A program made the translations under genes and the position numbers. Below, piece by piece: positions 1 through 27,213 of a stretch of 64,000 nucleotides of DNA. The notes under the pieces were generated by a model. That model was not told the origin of the DNA. It saw only the letters and a program-made list of their open reading frames with translations, and ran no database searches. How positions within the stretch are numbered: position 1 is the first letter of the stretch; the number at the start of each line of letters is the position of its first letter. This DNA is from Lineus longissimus (taxonomy: Eukaryota > Nemertea > Pilidiophora > Heteronemertea > Lineidae), in the NCBI RefSeq assembly GCF_910592395.1, contig NC_088311.1:6326501-6390500 (forward strand), written 5' to 3'.

Positions 1-143
1 GATGGCTAGTATTTCGTGACTTGAATTAAAGGGTATAGCCTATAGGCCTAGGCATATTGCAAAGGGGCGGTTTTATTATCAAAAAGTGCCATTTTGCTCA
101 ACATTTTGACTAAGAGTAAGAGATGTGCTTATAATAGTATATA

Positions 144-447
144 CAGTAGAACCTCCCTTAGCGGACACCTCTCTATTAAGGACAACCTCTCTATTAAGGA
201 CAACCTCTCTATTAAGGACAACCTCTCTATTAAGGACAACCTCTCTATTAAGGACAACCTCTCTATTAAGGACAACCTCTCTATTAAGGACAACCTCTCT
301 ATTAAGGACAACCTCTCTATTAAGGACGTTAGTTTTGGTCCCAAATCGGTTGTTTCTATTAAATTTGACCTCTCTAATCACGACACCTCTCTATTAAGGA
401 CAACACTTGTCAGTCTCGAAGGTGTCCTTAATAGAGAGGTTCTACTG
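144..447 (+). mobile_element. MITE-like inverted-repeat element carrying an internal minisatellite
   Basis: The element begins CAGTAGAACCTCCCTTAG and ends with the inverted complement AGAGGTTCTACTG. The inner arms read ctctctattaaggac and gtccttaatagagag. It is preceded by TA. This fits a non-autonomous element of the Tc1/mariner-pogo type, which inserts at TA. It is longer than its relatives because an arm motif has been amplified about nine times (169-327). At least six other copies or fragments lie in this window. Confidence 0.75.
169..327. repeat. 18-bp minisatellite, about 9 perfect copies
   Basis: The unit ctctctattaaggacaac is repeated nine times with no visible substitution; the last copy is cut short. 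The unit is the inner arm sequence of the surrounding element, so it arose by tandem amplification inside the element. Because 18 is divisible by 3, every frame stays open and gives spurious repetitive ORFs on both strands. Confidence 0.95.
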
Positions 448-761
448 TTTTAGTTTTTAAGTCCCCCCACCCAAAGAAAAACCCAAATAGGTTTAAACTA
501 CATGTAAAGGTACTTAGAGGGCCTTAAAGTACCTCTATGCTTGGAAAGAGTACAATGTACTTTCCCCTTTAAGGACTGCAGGTCACAGGACATGGTGAAA
601 TAAGAACTGATTTCTAAACTTTGCTCAGCATTACATGAATGGTTATTTGCCACTTAGGATTATATGAATTTATTGGTTATTTGCCAAGTTCAGAAATTAG
701 CTTCAAATAGTTTATGTTGAAAGAAAAAGTGTCTCCTTAAATTTGATAGAAGATGTGGTAC

Positions 762-920
762 AGTGGAACCTCCCTTAGGGGACACCTCTCTATTAAAGAC
801 ACTAGTTTTGGTCCCAAATTGGTAGTTTCCTTTCAATTTGACCTCTCTAATCAAGACACCTCTCTATAAAGGACAGTACTTGTCAGTCCCGTGGGTGTCC
901 TTAATAGAGAGGTTCTTCTG
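762..920 (+). mobile_element. MITE-like inverted-repeat element with TA target duplication
   Basis: This is the cleanest short copy of the family, 159 bp. It starts CAGTGGAACCTCCCTTAG and ends AGAGGTTCTTCTG, with TA directly on both sides (760-761 and 921-922). The interior carries the family core 'ttttggtcccaaattggt' and 'tttgacctctctaatca'. It has no coding capacity. It probably depends on a pogo/Tc1-like transposase encoded elsewhere; that is inference from the TA duplication and terminal sequence. Confidence 0.8.
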
Positions 921-1328
921 TACTTCTACTAGTGTCTCAGATTTGCTATGCCATGTGAACTGTACCAAAGCTCCACCTCCCCCCCCCACACAAATTCATT
1001 CTGACAATTTTGTAGTTGTTGTTGATGTTGTGGTGGTGTTGACGGGGGGGGCTTATACGTTCTTTTTCAAGACGCAAAGGTGATTCATCAATGTGAACGA
1101 GTTCTGGTACGCAGTTGATTTCAAGATATCACTAGATGACAGTAACTGATAATCAAAGGCAAGTCGGAGTCCGAGTAGTAAATTTCATCTTAACCTCAAA
1201 AATAGTTTCTTGTCATAAGAGGCTCATCTTCGTTTGAGGTGATATCTAATAATTTTTCTCTGTACTACAGTCCGAAATAAACATATATATATATAATAAC
1301 CCTGACCTTGTCCCAACTATCTTTTCAG

Positions 1329-10863
<9,535 letters not shown>

Positions 10864-12800
10864 GAAGGACACAAGGTCACAATTTGGCCTCAAGGATGTC
10901 AGTGAGATTGGTGGATCTACCTTAAACCTAGTCTGTATGTAGCTACATCAAGAAAATGGTCACAATCTGGCATCGTCTCATCGCATCGAACTGCTACAAT
11001 TTCTTCCAGGATAGATACATGTCCATGCATTTGCTTGTCAATATGTTGAATTACAATGTTTGTACTCGCAGATTGGCATGCTAAAGATTTTTTGTTTTGT
11101 TTTACTGTAAACTCAGTTAAGAGTCATCATGACTTCCGAGGTGCAACACCACTGCCTCATAACAATTCCTTCTTAGATTACCTCAGGCACTGCCAGCAAG
11201 ACAGGATGGCTCTTATCTGAGTTTACAGTAAGGATACACATTAAAGAAATGTCAAAATTTGTTGAAAGACAATTATCGGATTAACAGTTTTTGTTGTTGC
11301 AAAAACTAATGGGACCATAATACTACGAAATAATAAGATACTGTTTGATCCACAGATTAGTAGATGGTGAATTATAGACTATAATTGGATATATGTAGTG
11401 CAGTGTACTTAAAAGTATAGCTCCCATATAAATTATACTGTCAATCAGTTTGTATTGGAGGTGATGGGTCAGGTGGCTAAAGTCCAAAGACTGCAGTGAT
11501 TGACTGTCGTTACGTTTTACTACTGAATTATTTCTATTACAAAATCAAAATTCCTGAGCAGTTCCCTTCCAGTCAAGTTTATCATAGGCATAGCCAGGCT
11601 TTCCAGAGAAGGGGTTGTTTTCGAAAACAGTTCATGGGTAGTTTTGAAAACTATTTTAAGCTCAAGGAAATGACCATTGTCTTAAAGTATGCTGTCATTG
11701 GTTGTAGGCTGTTGGATTACAACGCCGGTGTTAATTGACTGCCACATGATTAATGGAATGACAAGACTCATGATTGATGTGATAAATGTATGCTAAATAT
11801 CAAGTACGCGGTAGATTAGAGATGCTTAAAATTTGTACATGTACAGTGGAATCTCCCTTCGCGGACACCTCTGTTTGCAGGATTCCCTCTATATAGAGTG
11901 ATAGGCAGAGTGATTTTTGTCACAAATAGGTTGTTTCTATACTATTTGTTCTCCGTTATCAGGAGACCTCTCTTTTAGTCATTTGTTGGTGCCAGGGGTG
12001 TCCTTAATAGAGAGGTTCTACTGCAATAGCTTATATATTTGTTAATAAACTGTAGATTTAGATTTACGAAATCCAATCGGGGATGTTTTACAATGAGCAT
12101 GGCATTCACTATGGCATGTAAAGAATCAAAATACATGTAGTCATAAAGCTATTTACAAATGTATGTATGAAATAAAAATATTTCTGTGTAGAAGATTTTG
12201 TTGTATGTGTTGCTTTGCAGTTTTCTTCTCCTGAACGTTCAAGGAAATATCCTCTGGATTTCATTTCCTTTGCCGTTTTTTAGAGTTTGAGATTGTTAAT
12301 CCCCTTGAGAAGAGCGAGACCTTTCAACGTGCTTATACATTGTAGCAGTGCTCTTGCAGACTTGATCCCAACCAAGAAACACCTGACTGAGTGACATTTT
12401 CTTCTCTTCTGCACTGTTGTGAGTGACTTGGTCCCAAGTCTCAGCAGTGCTCTGGATAAGATGTCCCAATGACATCTTTTTCCACCTTGAGACAGTGCTT
12501 CAGTTGTTAACAGACAACGCACAAAAACAAAGTTATGACAAAATAGAACAAATTTATTTTATAAATGTTTGACATTACTGAAAGTGAAACATCTTGAGGA
12601 AATGAATACATTTGTGACATTTCCAAACACAACATGAAAATGTCATACAGAAATCAAGAAGGTTTGGAATCCAGCATCATGAGGAAATCGAGTATTTTAG
12701 GGCACCTCAATTTCACTGATTCAGACACTACAGTGTTATTACTGAATTTTCAACTTGGCCAATGTCTGTGGTTACAATAAAAATAATCGACATAACAAAC
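10864..12800. other. DPYD / MRGBP convergent intergenic region
   Basis: This region holds the DPYD 3' UTR and the MRGBP 3' UTR, which point at each other. A plus-strand AATAAA at 12171-12176 could end DPYD. A minus-strand AATAAA (plus 12553-12558) could end MRGBP. One inverted-repeat element sits at 11844-12023. The open frames of about 80 codons (11496-11738 and 12280-12522 reverse) resemble no family I know and lack splice or start context, so I do not call them genes. Confidence 0.6.
11844..12023 (+). mobile_element. MITE-like inverted-repeat element
   Basis: It starts CAGTGGAATCTCCCTTCG after TA and ends gtccttaatagagaggttctactg. It belongs to the same family as 762-920, about 180 bp long, and has no coding capacity. 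It probably lies in the DPYD 3' UTR or just beyond it. Confidence 0.75.
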
Positions 12801-14611
12801 TCAAATTCTCCGAGCCCTTTTGGGAGTTGGAGCACCTTCCTCTTTTAATTTTGGAACTGGCTCAGGGAGATTGCGGGTTCTTTTGCGTGATCCTTTAGGG
12901 GACGAATCCCGATCCCGCTCCCTTTTACTCTTAGAACTAGACCTCTCTCTGTGTCTGTCTCTGTCCTTTCTACTTTTCTTATCACTTTTTGCCGATTCCT
13001 TCTCTCTTTCATGTTTATCACGCAGAGATTCTCTCTCCTTATGTGAATCCCTGTCTTTTTCTTTGTGTGACTCCTTGTCCCTGTGACTGTCTTTATAAGT
13101 GTCTCTATCCTTTTCCCTGTGGCGGTCCTTATCTTTGATTGAATCTTTCTCTCTGTGACTATCCCTGTCTCGGTCCTTCTCCTTGTGACCCTCTCTCTCT
13201 TTCACTAGTTCTTTATCTTTTTGCTGGTCTTTAACATTCTCTGAAACAAACGTAACCAATTGATCAGACATATTCTGTTGACACTGGCTTACAGCTAAAC
13301 CATGGACGGTATGTCCGTGATATAAGAGATAAGTCATTCACTGTGCAATTTTTCAACTTCATGGAAGTTTTAAAACTCTGGGAGAGGGGGGGGGGGGGTA
13401 AACATCCCGGCCATGCCCATTCATCATCATACTCACCATGACGTGCAACTGGATTCTTGTTGGATGAAACCACCTTGGTAATCAACATTGAAAACTCAGT
13501 TTCTGGAAGACTGAAATCTACTTGCTTGTTTGGGAATGGAGATATTTCAGATTCATTCTGAAAGTCAAACGATGTTTGCTAAAATTTTATGCCAACATAG
13601 ATCAAGAATAAAGAACAAAATGCATTGCAATCAGCTTGAAATTTTTCCTCAACAATCAATGTTCATGACACAAAGTAGAATTATTAAAAAGTTTACAAAC
13701 TACCAATAGTTTTAAAGGCCTTAGGCCTATCACTGCAAAGAAGCCTACTGGAGTCATGTAAAGAGCAGACCCACCCGGTCCAACCCACCGACTCACCAAT
13801 GCCTGGAGATCATAGAGTGTGCTCAGTTTCTCCCAGATCTGTTTGCAGGTGATCCTTCTATTGATGGAACTGTTGAGAATACTGTAGATGAAGGCCATCT
13901 GAAAATGTCGATTTACACCTGAAATACACAAAATGAAATATTCTCATGACATAATCTACGTCATTCAACTTATCAAAGGGCCTGGTGCTAAATCAATTTC
14001 TCGTAAAACTATCAGTGATTGATGGTAACAGGTAAGGGCAGAGAGACTGATCATGTCGCAGTCTTGATCCTGGGTCTGGGTCGCATGATCATGATCAACT
14101 CAGGGTTGATTGGCTGTGCCATTGCGGCTTGCCTCTCTGCTCTAGGTAGGTGTAGCTATTTAGACATCAAACTCGAGAGCATATAGACGATAGACCCTTT
14201 TATTTTACACCACGCGGAGGAAGCCACTGTGCTGGCCCAAACAAACATAACTATAGGCACATCGAACGAAAGAACATGTGGTGTGCGACCATGCGGTCTT
14301 TTGTTTGCTGCTTGTTTGTTGTGGCCAGCAGTGGCTTCCTCTGCCTGGTGCAAGGGCCTCTATTCATTGTTTTGATGACAACTGAGCAGGAGGCGTATAG
14401 ATGGCGCCACCGTGACAAGGTAGCGGTCAAGTCAAGAAAAGACGCTAGCTCGGCGGTTAATCAACAGCTTATAGTGAAGTTATAATTTTCGGATTCGTAA
14501 ATATTTGAAGAATTAAGTAGTTTTCTTACCGACAGGTTTATGCTTTTTCATCGCATGAAAAAGGCTCACTTCTAAATCGACATTCCATGCAACTGGATCT
14601 TGATCCGCCAT
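12801..14611 (-). CDS. MRGBP: MRG/MORF4L-binding protein, NuA4/TIP60 subunit (Eaf7 family)
   Basis: MRGBP is a small nuclear subunit of the NuA4/TIP60 histone acetyltransferase complex that binds MRG15. Four coding exons, transcribed right to left, are 14611-14530, 13918-13797, 13557-13437 and 13294-12801. They join in frame to give 272 residues. The Eaf7/MRGBP core is clear: an N-terminal W-x-x-x-x-E-x-x-L-F-x-A-M motif with HKPVGVNRHFQM, then QIWEKLSTLYDL, then ESEISPFPN. The last exon adds a very charged tail of about 150 residues made of alternating K/R, D/E, S and H (SHREKD and KEKDRDSH types), ending KRARRI. The vertebrate protein is nearer 200 residues with a shorter tail. The exon 4 acceptor (TTTAG at 13295-13299) was chosen because it alone keeps phase. 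The gene is head-to-head with the DDX43-like gene. Confidence 0.9.
14189..14366. repeat. imperfect hairpin (inverted repeat) in MRGBP intron 1
   Basis: The left arm, around 'ggaggaagccactgtgctgg' (from 14217), is matched by its inverted complement 'ccagcagtggcttcctctgcc' near 14324-14344. Pairing continues outward through 'acaccacgc' and 'gcctggtgca' and inward through 'aaacaaac' and 'gtttgttg'. The arms are about 45-55 bp with a loop of about 65 bp. It could be a MITE remnant or a transcribed hairpin. The arms carry no family terminus that I recognise. Confidence 0.7.
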
Positions 14612-14896
14612 GTTTTCGGCTATTAATTAACAGCTCTCGATTCAATCTTGTCCTATCGCTTCTACTTGAAGTCTCATAAAATGTATCAGCCTAAGATTGT
14701 TTTTAAATAGTTTTCTTTTTATGAAAGAAATAGAATGGTTAAAAACGTCCGTTGCAGCATTTACATTAAATTCCGATCGCGAGCTTGTACTCTCGTCGCC
14801 AAATTTGATGCATGGCGTGCATGGGAGCCGGGAAAAATAACTTTCTTATTCGATTTATTGCACATTTTTCCATGCCAGTTTCTTCTTTTCTCAACA
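14612..14896. promoter_or_regulatory. bidirectional promoter interval, MRGBP / DDX43-like
   Basis: The two start codons point away from each other and are only 285 bp apart, so both transcripts must start within this interval or in overlapping 5' sequence. I see no obvious TATA box. That arrangement is typical of shared housekeeping promoters. Confidence 0.6.
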
Positions 14897-21141
<6,245 letters not shown>

Positions 21142-22643
21142 ATTGGGGCCATAGAGATACTGCAATGACTGTGTTCAATTTTGGATCGAACTTAGCAGGA
21201 TTAAATCAGTTTTTGGGGACTACAATGTAGAATGTATGTAGTTCACTTTCTGTTTGATCTGTTTACATGTGAGTCTACACTTGCAAAGGAAATGCCACTA
21301 GTTATGAACTTCATGTACTAAGGAGAGAAGCAGAACTTTGTGGAATGTTTTTCACATCAATAGCAATAACATGCAGGCTTCACTCTCTGGTTAAAATTTA
21401 TAGAATACACTTAATTAGGTCTTAAGGGCATTGCTCTATTAAAGATTCAAGTGATAAGTACATTTCACATTGTATATAAAAAAAGAAATCCTGTGTTGAA
21501 TACTTTCTAGTCAAAGATTTAAACAAAGGGAAGTCTTGATCTGGTTATCTTGCTTGTATGACTCATTATCGTTACTGACGTCAATAAGTAAAAAATCACT
21601 CTGCAGCAAAAGGGTTGTTAACCAAGTTTGTCATCGTAAAATATTTTGGCTCAATACTTGCTTGTAGGTCATGGAAAGTCTTCAAGATATTTAATGTTAA
21701 GTCAACTCATGGCTGGAAAATGCTTCTATTTTATTCAAATGAATAAAGAAATTTATTTGCATATTATTTGTTTTTCTCTGTGATGCACGTTTTGACAATA
21801 TTCAAGACAATATAGTTCTGAGATATGCAGAAAGCTTCATTAAATGAGGATGTATATCATAAATAATTAGTTCAGGGACGTACAAGAGGACACAACAAGT
21901 TTCTGTGCTTGTTGCTGGAATGTGACAATCATGGAAGACTTTTTACCATACGTTTCAGTTCAAGTCACAACCTTGTGCTAGTCTGTCCTCGAGACGGACG
22001 TTAGACGGCTTTTACGCATGCGCAGAGTACGTATCCTGGTGAACTTCCGCCTGAGTCAGTTTGCAGCATTTCTAAGATTTCCCGTGTGATTTTCCTCTTT
22101 TTCTCCGTGATCAGGCAAGTATTTTCTAATTACTCCAGGTCAATTGAAATTTCATGTAGCATAGAGTTCATTGACGTCAGTGGTAATAGTTAATCGACGA
22201 AATTGTAAGGATTAGAGGTGGCGAAAGATGATTTTTCGTCCAACTCGGCACTCCCATTTCCTGATCAGTCATACAAAATGTACACGCGCGTACATGTATG
22301 CAGTGTATTTCACAGTTCTGACAGTGTAGAGTAATGATGACGCGTGTATCCTGTGTCGGTTAATATTGACTCATTGCATGATTGGTTTCTGGAGCTTGGA
22401 TGTATCCTCTTTGCTCTTGTACTTAGTTGTAAACGATTATAGATGTTAGAATTTTTACAAGCAAATCATGAAATGACGCCTTGACAACCCAAAGGAAAGG
22501 CCAAAAATGGCAAAACGATCTCAGTCATCAGTTACCGTTGGGCACAGTTGAGTTGAATGATCCATATTTGTTTTCTTGTTCTAGTATTGTAGATCTAACC
22601 TTGTGATTACTGTTATCTTTCAGATCCCATAAAATCACCCAAC
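21142..22643. other. helicase 3' UTR and myosin light chain 5' region
   Basis: The 3' UTR of the DDX43-like gene probably runs to the AATAAA at 21742-21747. From about 22000 the sequence becomes promoter-like, with an NRF-1-type palindrome 'gcatgcgc' near 22016. A likely 5' untranslated exon ends at TCAG 22114 and is followed by GCAAGT. A second untranslated piece starts at 22624 after a TTTCAG acceptor and runs into the ATG at 22644. No other coding sequence is seen. Confidence 0.6.
22013..22114 (+). promoter_or_regulatory. putative promoter and 5' untranslated exon of the myosin light chain gene
   Basis: It contains 'acgcatgcgcag', which fits the NRF-1 consensus core GCATGCGC. About 90 bases downstream 'gatcag' is followed by GCAAGT, the strong form of a GC-type donor. 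The matching acceptor would be TTTCAG at 22623. Assignment of the exon is inference; no TATA box is obvious. Confidence 0.4.
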
Positions 22644-24755
22644 ATGTCTAGCCGTAAGACCAAGAAGATGGTAAAGAAGAGGGCCCAGCGTGCCACATCG
22701 AACGTGTTTGCCATGTTTGATCAGGCCCAGATCCAAGAATTCAAAGAAGCATTCAACATGATCGATCAGAATAGAGATGGTTTTATCAGCAAAGAAGATT
22801 TACTTGATATGTTGCATTCCTTAGGTGAGTTACAAATATAACTTACTTGGACGAAAAATCTTTACTTCTAGAGCAACCAGACCTAAGGAAGGATAGGATT
22901 TTAACAAAATTTAAGTCCAGTTCCCAAAAACCAATTGCAAATACTTGCATCTTTCTACATGTCGTTGAAGTATGTTTAAAATTGCAAGTCGAGAAAAGAA
23001 TGTTCTAGATCCTTTTTTAAAAAGGTTTGCATTGATTGAGTCCCGCTATCTTCTACTACCACCGTATAATCAATTAAAGGAATGAAAATAATCGGCAGAT
23101 TAGAAATTCCCGCTAGTCCTGTTAATCATCCTGTCTAGTCTATAAAATCAATATGACATGAGTCACGAGAGAGCTGACTGCAAAAATGATGGATGTTTCC
23201 TGGCTGAATTCACTTCAGAGATGAGAGCTATATAAGGCATGACTTGGAATGAATCTCATTCTCACCAGTAGAGAATTGCCTGGGTTGCTATTTCCAGCCA
23301 GGATTTTGGGAGGTTCCCCAAAATTAGGACATGCGTTTGGAAACAATATCAATTTTCTGTCTTAGTATTACATGTACTCTTAGTACTGATACATTTGAAT
23401 GAATTGCATTCAAATGAACAAGAGTCAGAATGTCATAAAATGTGTCTGACCTACATACATCTCGTAGAAGTCATGGTACATGTAGTGATTGTGTATATAC
23501 TGGTGTCTGTTTAGAGTTTTAGGCCTAATTACTGATCTCATTGTACATAACAAAATTGTGCTCTGTTTCTGTCATAGATAATTAGATAATTACCTTCTTG
23601 TCCTGATAGATTGTTGAACCAGTATTTGGATTGGAAATGACAGGCATTGGCTTATTTACAATCTCTGCTTCTGAATGATGTCAAGGACAGTTAGTTTGCT
23701 ACATGTATTACTTGTAATGCTGGTTCTCCCTTATTATTAGTTAGTGAATCTCCTAGTCCTACCTTCAAATTTTTCTTCTCCTGCCACTGCAAGTAAAATA
23801 AAAGCCCCCAAGCTTCAAACTGTTACTGTTTACTATTCTGTACTTAGTGAAATCTTTAAAAAATTTCCCTCCTGTTAATGTTCAGGTAAAGAGCCAACAG
23901 ATGATGAAATTGAAGGTATGATCTCTGAGGCAGCTGGACCTATCAACTTTACCATGTTCCTGACCATGTTTGGTGAGAAGTTGAATGGTACTGATCCTGA
24001 AGACGTGATAAAGAATGCATTTGGATGCTTTGATGAAGAGGGATCTGGTAGGTTGCTCCTTTAAACTTTAAAAGGTCCAATGGCATTATTAAGCCACTCT
24101 TTCATTTAAGATTATAATTTGCCTTCCCCCACCAGTGCAGATGGATTGATTGGCTACACTTTCAAGTTCCAAACATGTAGTTCTGTCACTCTGGATTTCA
24201 GTGCATGACTTAAGGATGTACTATGGCATTTGTAGTTGATTGAGGCCTTGAAAGACTTTACTTGATTCAACTTTAACCACCCCTTTCTTGTCATAATTCA
24301 GGACAGATAAATGAAGACAGATTACGAGAGCTGCTGATGACAATGGGGGATCGATTTACAGAAGATGAGGTGAGTGCAGTATATGATGGCAGGATTGATG
24401 TTATCAGGTGTTGAGTAACATCATTTTGGTCGCATTGTTACGGTACATGATAACATGTGTACTAATATTTTGATATAAAGAGGTAGATGGGCTGCTTGAC
24501 ATTTTCTATGGTGTAGACACAATATGTTTGTCATCGAAGTGTTCTGTAGTATTCTGCAAGTGTAACGAAAGTTGGCCATGAATTTGTAACTTTGAAATGT
24601 CTTGTTGCACCCAAGTGTACCATCTTACTTTATATACAATTTGTTCTCATTGGTTTCAGGTTGAGCTCATGTTCCGGGAAGCACCTATCAAGAACGGTAA
24701 TTTTGACTACATCGAGTTCACTAGAATCCTCAAACACGGCAAGAAAGACGAATAA
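22644..24755 (+). CDS. myosin regulatory light chain, non-muscle/smooth-muscle type
   Basis: This subunit binds the neck of myosin II and switches its motor activity on when phosphorylated. Four coding exons are 22644-22824, 23886-24047, 24302-24369 and 24660-24755, giving 168 residues; animal family members are about 170. The N-terminus is basic and carries the kinase site [12 protein letters not shown] with Thr18 and Ser19 at the standard positions. The first EF-hand loop, [12 protein letters not shown], is canonical and should bind Ca/Mg. The middle reads [17 protein letters not shown] and the end is [13 protein letters not shown]. Overall it matches the MYL9/MYL12/Spaghetti-squash class, not striated-muscle light chains. 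It has a 5' untranslated exon (see 22013-22114) and its 3' UTR heads toward the convergent EMI-like gene. Confidence 0.97.
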
Positions 24756-27213
24756 TACGCCTGTCCGCTCTTGGTGCTAATTATAAACATGTATGCAACA
24801 CTGACTGTCTCCTGGTTTGTTGGAAATGAAAAATCGCGAGTCGAGGACGAGGTGGACAGAAAATGGACGGTTTTGCAATGACATTTATTTCAAATGCCAC
24901 ATAATATAATATTCAGAAGGTACATAATGCAGTTTTAACAGAAGTCAATATTTAGTTGTTTTGGTCAATATTTTCCCGCAGCAGAACTTTGGGGCAGTGA
25001 GTTTGAGGGTGGAAGTCTTTTGTATATTTTGCTCTGTAAAAGTGTGATTTTCTTTCTAGAAAACATTCTAAATCAAAATATTCCGGATTTGATGTCATTT
25101 GATATGAAACAGTGTGATGTACTGTTCAGTTTTGAAAAGACAGTTTGGAACTGTCCTAACTGTACGAATTATATGTTTGCCATAGTTTACTCTGTGTACA
25201 AACAGAAGTGAAAATTCAAATATTTTTCAGTTGTCAGCCAGAGGTTTGAACCAAGGGAAAAATTCTGTGATACTTTCACTCTACTGGAAATGCTGTCTCT
25301 ATGTTTCTGTATTCTGTGTTGAATACCCCTCTCCACCCATTATATCGTATAGAGTCTCATCATGCAGCATTCCATTTTGACAAATCCTGACAACTTTGAC
25401 AGAATATGTTACATTTTCAAGGCCTATGAAGTTCTAAACATTTAGGTACAGTGAATATAGTACACATTCCATATTCATTTGTAATGCAGAGCTAACCAAA
25501 TTTACAATAACTGTTTTAAGGATCATTTATATGATTTATATTTTTTTATGTTCCAATGTAAAGTTTGTGTCATTTCAGCATTCATGTGTAGTGTCGTGCA
25601 TTGCATGAATGATCTTGCAGTAATCATGCGATGCAGTGAACTCCAGTGTTTGTTTTGAGTGCAGTTCATTTTTTTCCGTGGTGGTGCAACATTGCTGACT
25701 CCTTCAAGTAAGTCCAACTGTAGAAAATACACTTCTGAAATCATGTTGACCATTTACGTCACCTAGAGAGCCTTCAGCAATGAGCCAAGTTGAGGAAAAT
25801 TTGAAAGCCCTGTCAATTTTTTCAAAATTATTGATTTGGCTAACATTTGATAATGGTGTTGGGTATGTCTAACTTAGAGTGTAAAGCGAGAATGAAATGG
25901 CATTTCATGGAGATAACTGCCTGGCCATGTGGCTGGCTGTCCACTGCATTGGTTTAATGAAACACTTTCTCCGGCCTCGAATTTGTTAAAAATTCTGAAG
26001 GCACCCATGGAGAGCCATTTTTTGGCCTTGGGTATTGGATAATGTGGAAAAAGGGTGTTCAGATTGTCTTCCGAATATTCCAATGCACTAATCCTTCTAG
26101 GACTGATAGTGGGTGTTTTTTTACAGCATGCCACCAGTTAAAGAGAGGTGGGTGCATTAAAATGTATGTTAGTATACCGGAAAAGTGGATTTTCAGTCAA
26201 GTTTTAAACTCTACACGCATCGTTTTGTTGCCAAAGGTCACCACCAGTCCTAGAAGGGTTAGTGCTTCTCATTCAATTATCATAATCGTATAATAAGTTG
26301 TATATAATTTAATCAATCAATATACTTAATGCTAAGCTTATTTCAGTTACATTTAATGATGGTTTACAATGTACTACAATAGTTCTGTGTGAATGGCCAC
26401 TTGCACAAGTTAAAACAGGGCATTTTAACACATAAAACATATAAAACTTTCACCAAAAACTTAGGAAACCTCCTTGCCCCAACTCTCAATCCAGTTTTGT
26501 CCTTTTTTGGATTCTTTTGCATAGGCCCTACTACTTCACGAAAAATGTTCTATCGTTTTGTTGATGCAAGGTTTGTTTTTCCATGACGATATTACAGTAA
26601 TAAATGAAAGGGAAACGAGCCTACTCCACTGATAATGGGGTTCCAGTTAAAACTGATTTTCTGGGATAAAAATGTTGCTCAGAATAAGTTGAAACTTCTC
26701 CACATTCCTTGATGAATGTTTGGCGCGTATTTTCCTGGAAAACTTCTTTTTACGCTTCACTTGTATTCCAATGTAGAATCTTATACTGTAAGTAAATAAA
26801 TATTTTCAGGTAACCAAAATTATGTGTCCATTCTCATTATTAGTGTTCTTGCACTGGCGGAGTTATCTTGTGTGGTCAGTTGGGGTTGCAAAAAGCTCGT
26901 GCATGCTCTTTGCAGAGCTCCAGATGAAAAGCCCTCCTCTGGCAAACCCGGATAAACTTGCAGTTTGGACTTAAAAAGTGAAGGATTCCATTGCATGCTT
27001 GGGTTGTATCATGGTTATTGACTGGATATCAGTTTAACTACTGGTGCATCATAGTGGATTACTCTAACAATAACTATGATCTCTTTCTGCACAATACCAG
27101 CAGATGAGGCCAAGACAAAACAAGGTAGTAGACTTCTTTTTTTGTTGCATACTTTTATTTGAACGACCCATGAAATTTTATGTTTTGTTTCAACATTTCG
27201 AATGGAGAGCTGT
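24756..27213. other. myosin light chain 3' UTR and convergent intergenic region
   Basis: AT-rich sequence with plus-strand AATAAA signals at 26599-26604 and 26795-26800 that could end the myosin light chain transcript; a 3' UTR of about 2 kb is plausible. Short open frames here (up to 86 codons) do not resemble any family. The next gene is on the minus strand and ends at 27214. Confidence 0.6.

Larger units (their letters stand above)
1..1328. other. DPYD intron 1 or upstream DNA, repeat-rich
   Basis: No coding exon is recognisable here. The next exon (1329) begins at the codon that follows a short first exon of about 13 codons in human DPYD, so this stretch should be the first intron and the start codon should lie before base 1. 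I checked in-window ATGs with a nearby GT donor and none gave a plausible short N-terminus. The stretch holds two inverted-repeat elements (144-447 and 762-920). The repetitive ORFs seen in the first 450 bases, reading LSIKDN or LNREVV repeats, are translations of the minisatellite and not genes. Confidence 0.7.

Noticed and set aside
79-453. Long repetitive ORFs on both strands (LSIKDN, LNREVV and SLLRTT repeats)
   Set aside because: They are translations of the 18-bp minisatellite, whose length is a multiple of three, so every frame stays open. They have no gene context.
12820-13086. Leucine/serine-rich plus-strand ORF
   Set aside because: It is the antisense shadow of the charged tail of MRGBP.
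14276-14485. 69-codon plus-strand frame with a hydrophobic start between MRGBP exons
   Set aside because: It lies inside the intronic hairpin, resembles no protein family and is not connected to an exon.
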